This document shows positions 54,811-62,716 of a stretch of DNA of 64,000 bases, piece after piece (position 1 is the first letter of the stretch; each line of letters starts with the position of its first letter). The translations under genes were made by a program, and so were the position numbers. Below the pieces are notes generated by a model that was not told the DNA's origin, made no database searches, and saw nothing but the letters and a program-made list of their open reading frames with translations. This DNA is from UBA2241 sp963777895. Lineage in GTDB: Bacteria > Actinomycetota > Thermoleophilia > UBA2241. The stretch covers positions 268,284 through 332,283 of the forward strand of contig CAVZSF010000003.1 of the NCBI GenBank assembly GCA_963777895.1, in the 5' to 3' direction.

Positions 54811-55025
54811 ACCCGCTCGCAGCGCGGTAGCACCTTCTCGGAGGCGTGGTAGGCCACGCACAGCTCGCACTCGCCGTGCAGCGTGCAGTCCTTGGGGCAC
54901 GGGCACTCGGCGAAGCCGCGCTCGGCGGGTGCAGCCGGGATGCCCGCCGGCACGAGCGCGCGGCTGGCCAGGGCCCGCTCGCGCTTCTTGTCTGTGCGGC
55001 CTCTGTCTCGTTCGCGTCTGCTCAT
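54807..55025 (-). CDS. small zinc-ribbon-like cysteine-rich protein
   Basis: 72 residues; highly basic first 30, then CPCPKDCTLHGECELCVAYHA and PRCERV. The C-x3-C-x6-C-x2-C layout with YH resembles DUF6485-type proteins, which are often near metal or anaerobic genes. Coupled to the DUF3795 gene. Confidence 0.6.
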   Translation of the reverse strand: MSRRERDRGRTDKKRERALASRALVPAGIPAAPAERGFAECPCPKDCTLHGECELCVAYHASEKVLPRCERV

Positions 55026-55140
55026 TCGGGCTCGCGTCCTCTCATGTCGGCACCCCCTGACGCTTGGCTAAGAGTTGATGGTGTCGCTCTGCGGCCACCG
55101 CGTCCACCCGTCGGCGTCTGAACGCGGACGAATCTCCGCG

Positions 55141-55767
55141 TCAGCCAGGCCGCGAGGCGATGCCGCGGATATGAGGGTAGAGCGGGTTCGTACCGCCCTT
55201 GAGCGGCGGCGCCTGCACGAGCTCGTCGACGACGAAGGCCGAGTCGCGGATGTGCTTCTCGGGCTCGCGTGTCAGCCTGCAGCCGCAGGCGGTGACCTTG
55301 TTGAAGCCATTGAGCCGCCGCTGCCATGTGCGGATGCGTTCATCCTGCGAGAGCCCATGCTCCAGGAAGTGCAGGCGCCCGCCGGGCCGGAGGACGCGGT
55401 AGGCCTCTGCGAGCACCGCGTCCACATCGTCCACCGAGCAGAGCACGTCGACCAGCACGACGCTGTCGAAGCGCTGGTCCTCCAGAGGCAGCCGCTCGCC
55501 GCGGCCGTGGCGCCACTCGACGGTCAACCCCCGAGACGCGGCCTTCTGCAGCGCCGCGCGGCGCATACCTTCGAGCGGATCTACCGCGGTCAGCGCCGTG
55601 AGGCCCGCCGGATAGAACGGGATGTTCCCCCCCGTGCCGATGCCGATCTCCAGAACGTCGCCCCGAACATCGCCCACGGCCAGTCGGCGCTGCTCCAGCA
55701 GTTCCCTGGGCTCAGTCCGGTCGAGCAGCCAGGGGAAGATGTGATCTGCGTAGATACCCATGCTCAT
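55141..55767 (-). CDS. class I SAM-dependent methyltransferase
   Basis: 208 residues. VLEIGIGTGGNIPFYP binds S-adenosylmethionine (motif I), TAVDPLEGM (acidic ribose contact), FDSVVLVDVLCSVDDVD and VLRPGGRLHFLEHG are motifs II-III. Methyltransf_11 fold; methyl acceptor unknown, phospholipid or arsenite-type substrates are typical of similar sequences. GGAGGG lies before ATG. Confidence 0.85.
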   Translation of the reverse strand: MSMGIYADHIFPWLLDRTEPRELLEQRRLAVGDVRGDVLEIGIGTGGNIPFYPAGLTALTAVDPLEGMRRAALQKAASRGLTVEWRHGRGERLPLEDQRFDSVVLVDVLCSVDDVDAVLAEAYRVLRPGGRLHFLEHGLSQDERIRTWQRRLNGFNKVTACGCRLTREPEKHIRDSAFVVDELVQAPPLKGGTNPLYPHIRGIASRPG

Positions 55768-55853
55768 CCCTCCGGTCGCCGCGGCGCTGAGTATGTCTTG
55801 GTCAGAACGTCGGCGTCCATGGATGCGTGGCGATCAGAGCGCCTTGTTCTTGC

Positions 55854-56357
55854 TCATCGGCCAGCCCTGCGCGTCCCTCGCATCTCCTGCTCGAGGAACC
55901 ACGTCGCGCCGCCGTCGCCGGAGACCTCGCCGAGCCAGACGAAGGACGCCGGCGTGATCTCGGTGAAGCTCCAGCGCCGGCGCTCGTCGCCCTGCGCGGG
56001 GACCACCTCCTGCACGATGCGATCGCCCTCGCGCCGCCCGATCAGGTGGTCGAACTCGCCGCCGTAGGGCTGCATCCAGGTCACGTGCCACACGTCCTGC
56101 TCGGGGTCGTAGCAGCGCAGCGTCGTGCCGTACTGGTGCGGCTCGTGCGTCGAGGCGAAGAGCACGTCCTGCACGCCGCGGCCGCCGAGGATCCAGGCGA
56201 AGTGCCACTCGCCGGTGACGCGTCGGGTCTCGCCGTCCGGCGTGAACCAGGTCGCCTCGATGTCCCAGGACCCCACGAACTGGCCGTACAGCATGAGCTT
56301 CTCGGCATGCGGCGCATACGGCCCGTCGCCGCGCAGCAGCTCGAAGGCATCGGTCAT
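55854..56357 (-). CDS. lipocalin-like/DUF1579-like small protein
   Basis: 167 residues rich in strands: QFVGSWDIEATWFTPDGETRRVTGEWHFAWILGGRGVQDVLF (in part WDIEATWFTPDG) is the repeated pattern of a beta-barrel. No signal peptide, so cytosolic. AAAGGAG lies 6 bases before ATG 56357. Ligand unknown. Confidence 0.6.
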   Translation of the reverse strand: MTDAFELLRGDGPYAPHAEKLMLYGQFVGSWDIEATWFTPDGETRRVTGEWHFAWILGGRGVQDVLFASTHEPHQYGTTLRCYDPEQDVWHVTWMQPYGGEFDHLIGRREGDRIVQEVVPAQGDERRRWSFTEITPASFVWLGEVSGDGGATWFLEQEMRGTRRAGR

Positions 56358-56417
56358 GCGCATCTCCTTTCGCCGGTGACCACTCTTCGCCGACTCTCCT
56401 CCGCCGCCCATGCGGCC

Positions 56418-56732
56418 TCACGTGCGCTCGAGCCGCAGCTCGTAGTGCTGCGAGCGCTCGTCGAAGCGGGCGAGCAGCTCCCGCGCCTTGGGCGGCACCA
56501 CGGCGGCCTCGTAGTCGTCGCCGGCGAACTCACGCACGGCGTCGAGGTCGTCGAACGTCATGATCGTGATGAACTCGACCTCGGGCCCGAGCGGCCGGCG
56601 CAGCAGCTTGATGTCCAAGAAGCCCGGGATCTTGCGGTCGGCGATGCCGGCGATGATCTCCTCACGCAGCAGCGTCTCGTAGGGATCCGCGTTCTGCGGC
56701 GACGTCCATCCGTGCCAGATGCGCACGATCAT
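56418..56732 (-). CDS. antibiotic biosynthesis monooxygenase-like (ABM) protein
   Basis: 104 residues. MIVRIWHGWTSPQNADPYETL, then IPGFLDIKLLRRPLGPEVEFITIMTFDDLDAVREF is the dimeric ferredoxin-like ABM fold (in part IPGFLDIKLLRR). Role unclear; many are heme or quinol enzymes or just structural. GGGAGG precedes ATG. Confidence 0.65.
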   Translation of the reverse strand: MIVRIWHGWTSPQNADPYETLLREEIIAGIADRKIPGFLDIKLLRRPLGPEVEFITIMTFDDLDAVREFAGDDYEAAVVPPKARELLARFDERSQHYELRLERT

Positions 56733-56922
56733 CGAGCCACCTCCCCATGCCCGATCTCCCGAGGCGGACACTAGCACGAGGTTCGGACCCCGTCCCGCGG
56801 ACGACCTCAGCGAGCGTAAGCCTCGGCGCGCGACCTGATGCCGAGCAACTGCTTGCGCATCATGGGGAAGTCGCCGAGCTCGAAGAGGACGCTCACGCGG
56901 TTCCGGGTGGACCCCCTTCCTC

Positions 56923-57273
56923 TCACAGCGGCTCGGCCAGTTGGTCCCAGACCGGTCTGACCTCGATGGTCCCGGCGGCCGCCATGGGATGGGAGGCGGC
57001 CAGGTCGACGGCCTCCTCGAGACTCGCGCACTCGATCAGCTCGTAGGCCGCCATCTTGTCGGGCGCATCCGAGAAGGGCCCGTCCGCCGCCTCCACCGAT
57101 CCCCCGCGCACTCGCACGGTCACAGCGTCGCTCGGCGGTCGCAGCGGTCGCCCGTCCTTGCGCAGCCCGCGCCGCTGCGTCTCGCGATCCCATGCGCGGA
57201 TCTCGCGGATGAGCGTCTCACTCGGCGCGAACGTGTCGTCGTGGCAGATGATCAGGAGGAAGAGCATCGCCAT
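56923..57273 (-). CDS. YCII-related protein (DGPF type)
   Basis: 116 residues. Conserved ADGPFSDAPDKMAAYELIE with the DGPF motif, plus ASLEEAVDLAASHP and GTIEVRPVW. Such proteins occur with ECF sigma factors and VOC proteins in actinobacteria; function unknown. Confidence 0.8.
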   Translation of the reverse strand: MAMLFLLIICHDDTFAPSETLIREIRAWDRETQRRGLRKDGRPLRPPSDAVTVRVRGGSVEAADGPFSDAPDKMAAYELIECASLEEAVDLAASHPMAAAGTIEVRPVWDQLAEPL

Positions 57274-57309
57274 TCCGTCAGCTCGAAAGCGGCCTCGACG
57301 GCGAAGCGC

Positions 57310-57840
57310 TCATCGCTCTGGCAGCGGGACCGTGCTCGGGTCGAAGACCAAGCGGCGAGGGGAGGAACGGTCCAGATACGAGCGCACCTCATGCGGTGGG
57401 GCGAGCGCCAGCCGCACGCCGTAGTCGCCTTCACTCGTGTGGTTGACGAACGTCGTGGCTCTGTCGCCGATGCCGCGTACCGCCTCGTCCCAGGTCCTGA
57501 GCCAGCCGCCGATGATGCGTCCCGGACACGCTCCGTGGACACCGTCCGTGGCGAGCAGCCGGTCGAGCAGAGGGGCATAGGCGGCCGCGTCGGCGCGGCC
57601 GAGGTAGCCGACGTGGTAGCCGTTCACGACCACCTTCACCGCGTTGGAGTCGTAGCGGTTGTCGGGCTCGCGCACGAGGACGGCGACGATGGGGATGTCG
57701 GCGGCATCCCTCCTTCGCCGTCCCGCCAGCTTGAACAGCTCGGGCTTGTAGTGGGACTCGCCGACGACCTCGACCGTGCCGCCGTAGGGCAGCATCACGG
57801 CCATGCCTTCGATCGCAGTCTGTCGTGCGGGGTAGCCCAT
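57310..57840 (-). CDS. HIRAN-domain protein
   Basis: 176 residues. GTVEVVGESHYKPELFK and VAVLVREPDNRYDSNAVKVVVNGYHVGYLGRADA (in part EPDNRYDSNAVKV) are the HIRAN core, a DNA 3'-end binding module often fused to helicases or restriction enzymes. Here it stands alone with a C-terminal part of unknown fold. Might bind damaged or stalled DNA. A defence role is speculation, though DUF3800 and toxin-antitoxin genes are close. Confidence 0.75.
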   Translation of the reverse strand: MGYPARQTAIEGMAVMLPYGGTVEVVGESHYKPELFKLAGRRRRDAADIPIVAVLVREPDNRYDSNAVKVVVNGYHVGYLGRADAAAYAPLLDRLLATDGVHGACPGRIIGGWLRTWDEAVRGIGDRATTFVNHTSEGDYGVRLALAPPHEVRSYLDRSSPRRLVFDPSTVPLPER

Positions 57841-57928
57841 CGCGTTGGGCCACTTATGCCCGGGCGCTGGTGGCCGCGTCGCGTGGAAGAGCGTCGTGTG
57901 CCGCCGGCGGTCCGGCCGGGCCCAGCGG

Positions 57929-58129
57929 CTAACGCCGCCGGTTCGCTTCGACGATGGCGCCGGCGACCGTCCCCAGGCCGGCGCCGAAGGCGAGCCCGAG
58001 CGCGATGTTGTCGAGCAAGGTGCCGGCTACCAGGCCGAGACCCGCACCGATGCCGATGAGGGCTCCCATCGACCATGCCGAGGACGGAGTCTTGCGGTCC
58101 TGCTGGTCGCTCGTTCTGTCATCGCTCAC
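57929..58129 (-). CDS. small glycine-rich membrane protein
   Basis: About 66 residues with a long hydrophobic segment containing Gly-zipper spacing (GALIGIGAGLGLVAGTLL, LGLAFGAGLGTVAGAI). AGAGGG lies 8 bases before GTG 58129. Function unknown. Confidence 0.55.
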   Translation of the reverse strand: MSDDRTSDQQDRKTPSSAWSMGALIGIGAGLGLVAGTLLDNIALGLAFGAGLGTVAGAIVEANRRR

Positions 58130-58282
58130 GCGTCTCACCCTCTGCAGGTCGTTCGCCCGCGCCGCGCGTTCGCGGCGCCCATCCGGCTCAGGAGTCTACT
58201 CGTCCGCGTGAGTCGTCGCGCTCGCGCTGGCGACTGCTGGTGCGCTTCAATGTCACCTTTCCGTCCGCGTCGCCGTTGGGCT

Positions 58283-59062
58283 ATGAATGGCCAGATGACG
58301 TACCGGATGTACATCGACGAGGTGGGCAATCCTGACCTGAAGAGCTCGGACGACCCGAATCATCGCTTCCTCAGCCTGACCGGCGTCATCATCGAGCTTG
58401 GCCATGTCGCAGCCGTCGTGCAGCCGGATATGGAAGCCCTCAAGGCCAAGTACTTCCGGTCTCACCCCGACGATCCCGTCATCTTCCATCGCAAGGACAT
58501 GGTCAACAGGCGAGGGTCCTTCGTCGCTCTCCGTGATGATCGAGTCAGGGAGGCGTTCGACCGCGCACTCATTGGCCTCCTTTCCAAGTGGGACTATACG
58601 GTCATCACTGTGTGCCTCGACAAGAAGAAGCACCGGGAGACGTATCGAGTCTGGACCTACGACCCCTACCACTACTGTCTGGCTGTGCTGCTGGAGCGCT
58701 ACGTCTACTTCCTCAATCGGCGTAGGGCACGGGGGGACGTCATCGCCGAGTCCCGGGGCGGCAAGGAGGACATCAGGCTCAAGGGCTCATTCGAGCGGCT
58801 GTTCATCCGTGGAACGGACTACCTCGACGCCACACAGATCTCGGCAGCCCTTCAGAGCAGGCAGCTGAAGGTCAAGCAGAAGGCCAACAACATCGCAGGG
58901 CTTCAGTTGGCCGATCTCATCGCCCACCCCAGTCGGAATGAGATTCTCTCCGAGAATGGGTTTCCGATCAGCTTGGCGCCGTTCGCGACGCGCGTGGTTC
59001 GGACGTTGGAGGCGAAGTACGATGCGCCCGCCGGTCGGCCCTACGGCAAGAAGCTGCTGTGA
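58283..59062 (+). CDS. DUF3800 domain protein
   Basis: About 259 residues. MYIDEVGNPDLKS at the N-terminus (YIDE-G motif), DRVREAFDRALIGLLSK and LQLADLIAHPSRNEI (ADL-x-A motif) near the end show DUF3800, a family with an RNase-H-like predicted fold, often on mobile islands and near defence genes. Base composition is lower in G+C than neighbours, consistent with recent transfer. ATG 58283; ATG 58295 is an alternative. Stands alone; a good hairpin terminator follows. Confidence 0.8.
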   Translation: MNGQMTYRMYIDEVGNPDLKSSDDPNHRFLSLTGVIIELGHVAAVVQPDMEALKAKYFRSHPDDPVIFHRKDMVNRRGSFVALRDDRVREAFDRALIGLLSKWDYTVITVCLDKKKHRETYRVWTYDPYHYCLAVLLERYVYFLNRRRARGDVIAESRGGKEDIRLKGSFERLFIRGTDYLDATQISAALQSRQLKVKQKANNIAGLQLADLIAHPSRNEILSENGFPISLAPFATRVVRTLEAKYDAPAGRPYGKKLL

Positions 59063-59071
59063 GGAAGACAA

Positions 59072-59091
59072 AGGGGGCCTTGCGGCCCCCT
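59072..59091 (+). terminator. hairpin terminator after DUF3800 gene
   Basis: agggggcc (59072-59079), ttgc, ggccccct (59084-59091): perfect 8-bp stem 9 bp downstream of the stop; no long U-run. Confidence 0.65.
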
Positions 59092-59173
59092 CGATGGCAT
59101 TCGCCATCCACCTCCGGCGAACCGGATTGAGGGCAGACTAGTCCGTGTACCTCATGGGCGTCAAGCGGAGACG

Positions 59174-60020
59174 CTACGCCTTCGCGCTCGCCAGCGCCCG
59201 CGCCCAGAGACGGTCGCGCAGGCCGGCGCTCAGGCGGCACAGGAGGCGGGCCAGCAGCGGGATCGCGGCGGTGTAGCGTGCTCTGGGCCGCCGCGATCGA
59301 AGCGCCTCGAGCACCACCGCGGAGACGGCCTCCACGGGCGCGTCGTCCTTGCGCAGCTTCACCGTCAGCGCGTCGTTTCGCGCGTACAGCTCGCGGTACG
59401 GCGAGGTCGGGTCCTCGAGCGTCTCGCGGGAGCGGTCGAGCATCGCGTCGGCGAAGCGCGTCGCGATGCTCCCGGGCTGGACCACGATGACCCGCACGCC
59501 GAAGGGGGCGAGCTCCTGCCGCGCGGCGTCCGAAAGCGCCTCGACCGCGAACTTGGTGGCCGCGTAGCCGCCGTTGACCGGCATCGCCATCCGTCCCACA
59601 AGCGAGCTCACGTTCACGATGTCGCCGGACCCCTGCGCGCGCATGACCGGCGCCACCGCGCGCAGCATCCGCACCGTCCCGATCACGTTCACGTCGAGCA
59701 TGGCCTGCAGTGCGTCGTCCTCGAGTTCCTCGATCGCCGCCTGCTCCGAGAAGCCGGCGTTGTTGACGAGCACGTCGATGCGCCCGAAGCGCGCCAGCGT
59801 CGCGGCTACGGCCTCGCGCGCCGACTCGCTCGCTGGTCACGTCGAGCGCGAGCTTCATCGCCGCGTCGACGTCCGCGAGGGTCTCGATCCGCCGCGCCGT
59901 CGCGACGACCGCATAGCCGGCGGCGGTCATCCGCTGCGCCAAGTCCCGGCCGATGCCGGTCGAGCAGCCCGTTATCAGGGCGACCTTGCGTTCTGACGTC
60001 TTCCCGGCTCCTGCACTCAT
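59174..60020 (-). CDS. short-chain dehydrogenase/reductase, apparent frameshift
   Basis: About 282 residues. VALITGCSTGIGRDLAQRM binds NAD(P); frame change near 59834 (LDVTS continues as ESAREAVAATLARFGRIDVLVNN); NNAGFSEQ, NVSSLVGRM and YAATKFAVEAL (catalytic Tyr-x3-Lys). Substrate unknown; the group includes actinobacterial ketone or steroid-like reductases. GGAGGAAGCG before ATG 60020. Controlled by three palindromes in its promoter with the divergent TetR gene. Confidence 0.85.
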
Positions 60021-60041
60021 CGCTTCCTCCACGCCCTTGAT

Positions 60042-60096
60042 GTCAACAGCGTTGACATAGTAGAGTCCACAGTGTGGACTTGTCAACAGTGTTGAC
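60042..60096. promoter_or_regulatory. three palindromic operators in the SDR/TetR intergenic region
   Basis: GTCAACAGCGTTGAC (60042-60056), GTCCACAGTGTGGAC (60065-60079) and GTCAACAGTGTTGAC (60082-60096): consensus GTCMACAGYGTKGAC, each a 6-bp inverted repeat around 3 bases. On the minus strand TTGACA (60087-60082), an 18-base spacer and TACTAT (60063-60058) form a near-ideal sigma-70 promoter for the SDR, buried in the operators. The divergent TetR protein is the natural ligand-controlled repressor. Confidence 0.85.
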
Positions 60097-60148
60097 TGGC
60101 GATCGTTTCTGAAGAAATGTCGGAGCGGCGAGGAAGGAAGGCTGGCGG

Positions 60149-60849
60149 ATGGCTGACGAGGGAAGCGGCGGAGACGCGACGGGCGGAGACGCGAGGGGCG
60201 GAGACGCGACGGGCGGGACGAGACCGAGGCTGAGCCGCGAGCTGCTCGTGGCGACGGCGCTGCGCATCGCCGACGAGGAGGGTCTCGACGCGCTTTCGAT
60301 GCGGCGCCTCGGCGCCGAGCTCGGCGTCGACCCGACGGCGGCCTACCGGCACTTCCCCAACAAGAAGGCGATGCTGGCCGGCGTCGTCGAGGCCACGCTT
60401 GCCGACGCCGACCCCGAGGTGGATCCGTCGGCGCCCTGGCAGGATCAGTTCCGCGAGATCGCCCGGGCGTACCGGCGGGCGATGCTGGCTCACAGCCCGG
60501 CAGTCGCCCGCCTCGCCGCCACGACACCGCTCGACACGCTCGCCGCGATGCGCATCGTCGAGCACGGAGCCGGCATCCTCGTGAGTGCCGGCGTCCCGCT
60601 GCAAGACGCGGTGCTCGCCATCCAGGCGATCGGTCAGCTCACGTCCGGCGCCGTGTTGCTCGAGGCGTTCTGGCGGGAGTGGGCGGCGTCAGGCGGTCAG
60701 GTCTATCTCGCGCCGCCCTCGCTGCCCCGGCCCGAACTGCCGACACTCAGTAAGGCTGCGGAGGCTGCGCCTTCCGCAGCCCGGAGGACGTGTTCGAGTT
60801 CGGGCTGCAGGCAGTCGTCGAGTATCTGGAGTCCATGTCCGTGCGATGA
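60149..60849 (+). CDS. TetR-family repressor (tetracycline-repressor-like C-domain), apparent frameshift near the end
   Basis: About 233 residues. A Gly-rich start (three 15-bp repeats, GGDAT/GGDAR/GGDAT, at 60167-60211), HTH domain LSRELLVATALRIADEEGLDAL and LGVDPTAAYRHFPNK, then a TetR_C ligand domain. The frame as read runs on to 60991, but FEFGLQAVVEYLESMSVR in another frame (to stop 60849) is the proper ending, so one base is probably missing near 60770. Likely repressor of the divergent SDR through the three palindromes. Confidence 0.8.
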
Positions 60850-61183
60850 GTGGCGCACACACCAATGGCCTGGCCCGAGATGGGGCGCCGCCAGAATGTC
60901 TACCGCAGGGCTCTCTGAGGCTCTTGACCCCCGACCCATCACTTGTAGTCTGATGAGGCAGGACCGATCCCGTCCATGGAGGCGGGGGTAGGCCCTGCTT
61001 CTCTCTGATACGCGAGCGCTGTCCGCCGCCTACGAAGACCCAAGCCAGTCGCTCCAAGTGCGAAGCAAGTCCTGACTCATCTTTACCCCTTGGGTAAAGG
61101 CGGCACTGGACAGCGAGCGCTTACCTGCAGTATCATCCCTTCACCTAAAGGGTAAAGGGATGGTGCCCCATGACGGGGGCTAG
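60850..61183. other. intergenic region of 334 bp
   Basis: No supportable gene. Contains the operator palindrome of the toxin-antitoxin locus (61082-61098) and a related half site gggtaaa at 61150-61156; TATCAT at 61131-61136 could be the -10 of the higB promoter. Confidence 0.6.
61082..61098. promoter_or_regulatory. operator palindrome of higBA-like locus
   Basis: tttaccc (61082-61088), ctt, gggtaaa (61092-61098): perfect 7-bp arms, ~85 bp before higB. Half site gggtaaa recurs at 61150-61156, closer to the gene. This is the expected binding site of the HigA-type antitoxin. Confidence 0.65.
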
Positions 61184-61486
61184 TTGGAGATCAGGTTCCG
61201 CACGAACAAGCTCCAGCGGCAGTATGAGAGTTCCGCGGCGGCGGTGAAGGCGCACGGACGCGATGTCGCACGCAAGTACATCGAGCGAGTCGACATCATC
61301 AAGCAGACTCGAGATGTCGAGGAGCTTCAGCGGCTGCCAGGACTCGGGTGCCATCGACTCAAAGGCGACCGCTCGGGCCAGTGGGCCGTCAAGCTGACCG
61401 GCTTCTACCGACTGGTCTTCAGTCTCGAGGGCGAACGACTCGAGATCGTGCTCATTGAGGAGGTGAGCAAACATTATGGCGACTGA
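61184..61486 (+). CDS. higB: HigB/RelE-type ribosome-dependent mRNA interferase toxin
   Basis: 100 residues. KYIERVDIIKQTRDVEELQRLPGLGCHRLKGDR (in part LQRLPGLGCHRLKGDR) and QWAVKLTGFYRLVFSLEG are the RelE-fold HigB pattern with the catalytic His/Lys/Arg/Tyr set. HigB cleaves mRNA on the ribosome. A TTG at 61184 is the only start. Overlaps the antitoxin gene by 11 bp, the usual higBA order (toxin first). The toxin is intact while its partner's C-terminal part is decayed. Confidence 0.85.
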   Translation: MEIRFRTNKLQRQYESSAAAVKAHGRDVARKYIERVDIIKQTRDVEELQRLPGLGCHRLKGDRSGQWAVKLTGFYRLVFSLEGERLEIVLIEEVSKHYGD

Positions 61487-62592
61487 GAGCAGCATCCATT
61501 CCGACCTGGCCATCCCCCCTGGCGAGTACCTCGAAGAGGTCCTGAGCGAGCTTGGCATGACCAAGGACGAGTTGGCACGCCGCATGTCGCGGCCGGCGTC
61601 GAAGTTGAGCCCGATCTTCAGTGGCGAGAAGGCGATTACCCCGGATACCGCACTGCAGCTGGAGAAGGTTGTCGGCGTGCCGGCGCACATCTGGCTGGGC
61701 TGGAGAGCGAGTATCGCCTCACCCTTGTGGCCAGGCAGCAGGAGGCCGAGGCGAAGCAGGCGCAAGGGAGGCCGGCCTGGTCTCGGCCTACTGCTACACG
61801 CGCTGGTCAAGGCTCGGCGTCGTGGCGAAGAAGACGAAGCCTTGCGAGAAGGTCCGGGAATTGCAGCGCTTCTTCGGTGTCGCGTCGCTGACTTGCCATT
61901 CCCAACGTGCGACGCTATAAGCTGGCGTTTCGCCAGGGGTGTCGCAGCCGTCACCGTCGCTCGCCGGAGGCCATTGCTTCGTGGTTGCGGCTCGCGGAGT
62001 ATCGAGCGGGTGTGATCGACACCGAGGCCTGTTGATCGAGTCCGGCTGCGTGACGCGCTGGGCCAGGTCCGGGCGATGACGACGCGAGCGCCAAAGACTT
62101 CGTTCTGTCGGAGCTCATGACGCTGTTGGTCGAACTGCCGGCGTGGCCCTGGTGCTCTTGTTCCTCACTTCCCTGGGACGGGTGCGCACGGCGCCACATT
62201 CCGCGCGGGCCGCGAACGGCCGTTCTGCCATGACGATTCGTGGTGCTTGGGGCGGAGATCTTCGGTTCAGCGTGTTCCACGAGCTCGGCCACATGCTGCT
62301 TCACGACATGCGTGACGTGATCATCGAAGACGGTGCCGTAGACCGATGCTCGCGGGGGCCGCGTGAGGCCGAGGCCGACGCTTCGCCCGCGACTCTCTGA
62401 TTGCACCGAAGGAGTTCGCGCGCTTCGTGGCGGCCGGAGACTACTCCGCATCAGCCATTCAAGCGTTCGCAGCGCAGGCCGATGTGGCGCCGGGAATCGT
62501 TGTGGGCCCGCCTGCAGCACGACAAGCATCTCAAGCATGCGTGGCAGAACGATCTTCGCGTGCCCTACCGGTGGGCGGAGAACGTCGCGTAG
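61476..62592 (+). pseudogene. higA: HigA-type antitoxin fused to ImmA/IrrE metallopeptidase, decayed
   Basis: Residues 1-75 are an intact XRE/HigA helix-turn-helix (PPGEYLEEVLSELGMTKDELA, FSGEKAITPDTALQLEKV). After IWLG near 61700 the frame changes: LESEYRLTLVARQQEAEA in one frame, YCYTRWSRLGVVAKKTKP and KVRELQRFFGVASLT in another, PNVRRYKLAFRQG and a metallopeptidase site FHELGHMLLHD near 62275, then FARDSLIAPKEFARFVAAGDYSA and QHDKHLKHAWQNDLRVPYRW at the end. At least five or six indels lie within 0.9 kb, far denser than elsewhere, so real decay is likelier than error. The HTH alone may still neutralise HigB. Confidence 0.75.
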
Positions 62593-62675
62593 CGCGCCGC
62601 TCAGGCTCGAGCCTTCGCCCGCCTGGAAGAACCCATCCGGGCCTGTTCCTTGACTCAATTCTCACTAGATGCTAT

Positions 62676-62694
62676 CTTTCACACAGCGTGAAAG
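62676..62694. promoter_or_regulatory. inverted repeat upstream of winged-helix gene
   Basis: ctttcac (62676-62682), acagc, gtgaaag (62688-62694): perfect 7-bp arms, 22 bp before ATG 62717 and downstream of TTGACT (62650-62655). Fits autoregulation by the protein encoded next, as AbiEi-type antitoxins do. Confidence 0.6.
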
Positions 62695-62716
62695 TAGGCA
62701 GTAGGTGCAAATAGCT

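Noticed and set aside
286..60020. Programmed +1 frameshifting in many genes
   Set aside because: Breaks fall in unrelated families with no shared slippery site plus stop or stem, and two have the opposite sign; sequence error is simpler.
60850..60991. C-terminal extension of the TetR protein to 60991
   Set aside because: The residues after position ~207 are Arg/Ser/Pro filler; the other frame gives a typical TetR ending with a stop at 60849.
62100..62600. ImmA/IrrE peptidase as a separate functional gene
   Set aside because: HELGH is present, but no frame longer than about 85 codons holds it, and both sides continue in other frames as parts of the HigA fusion.
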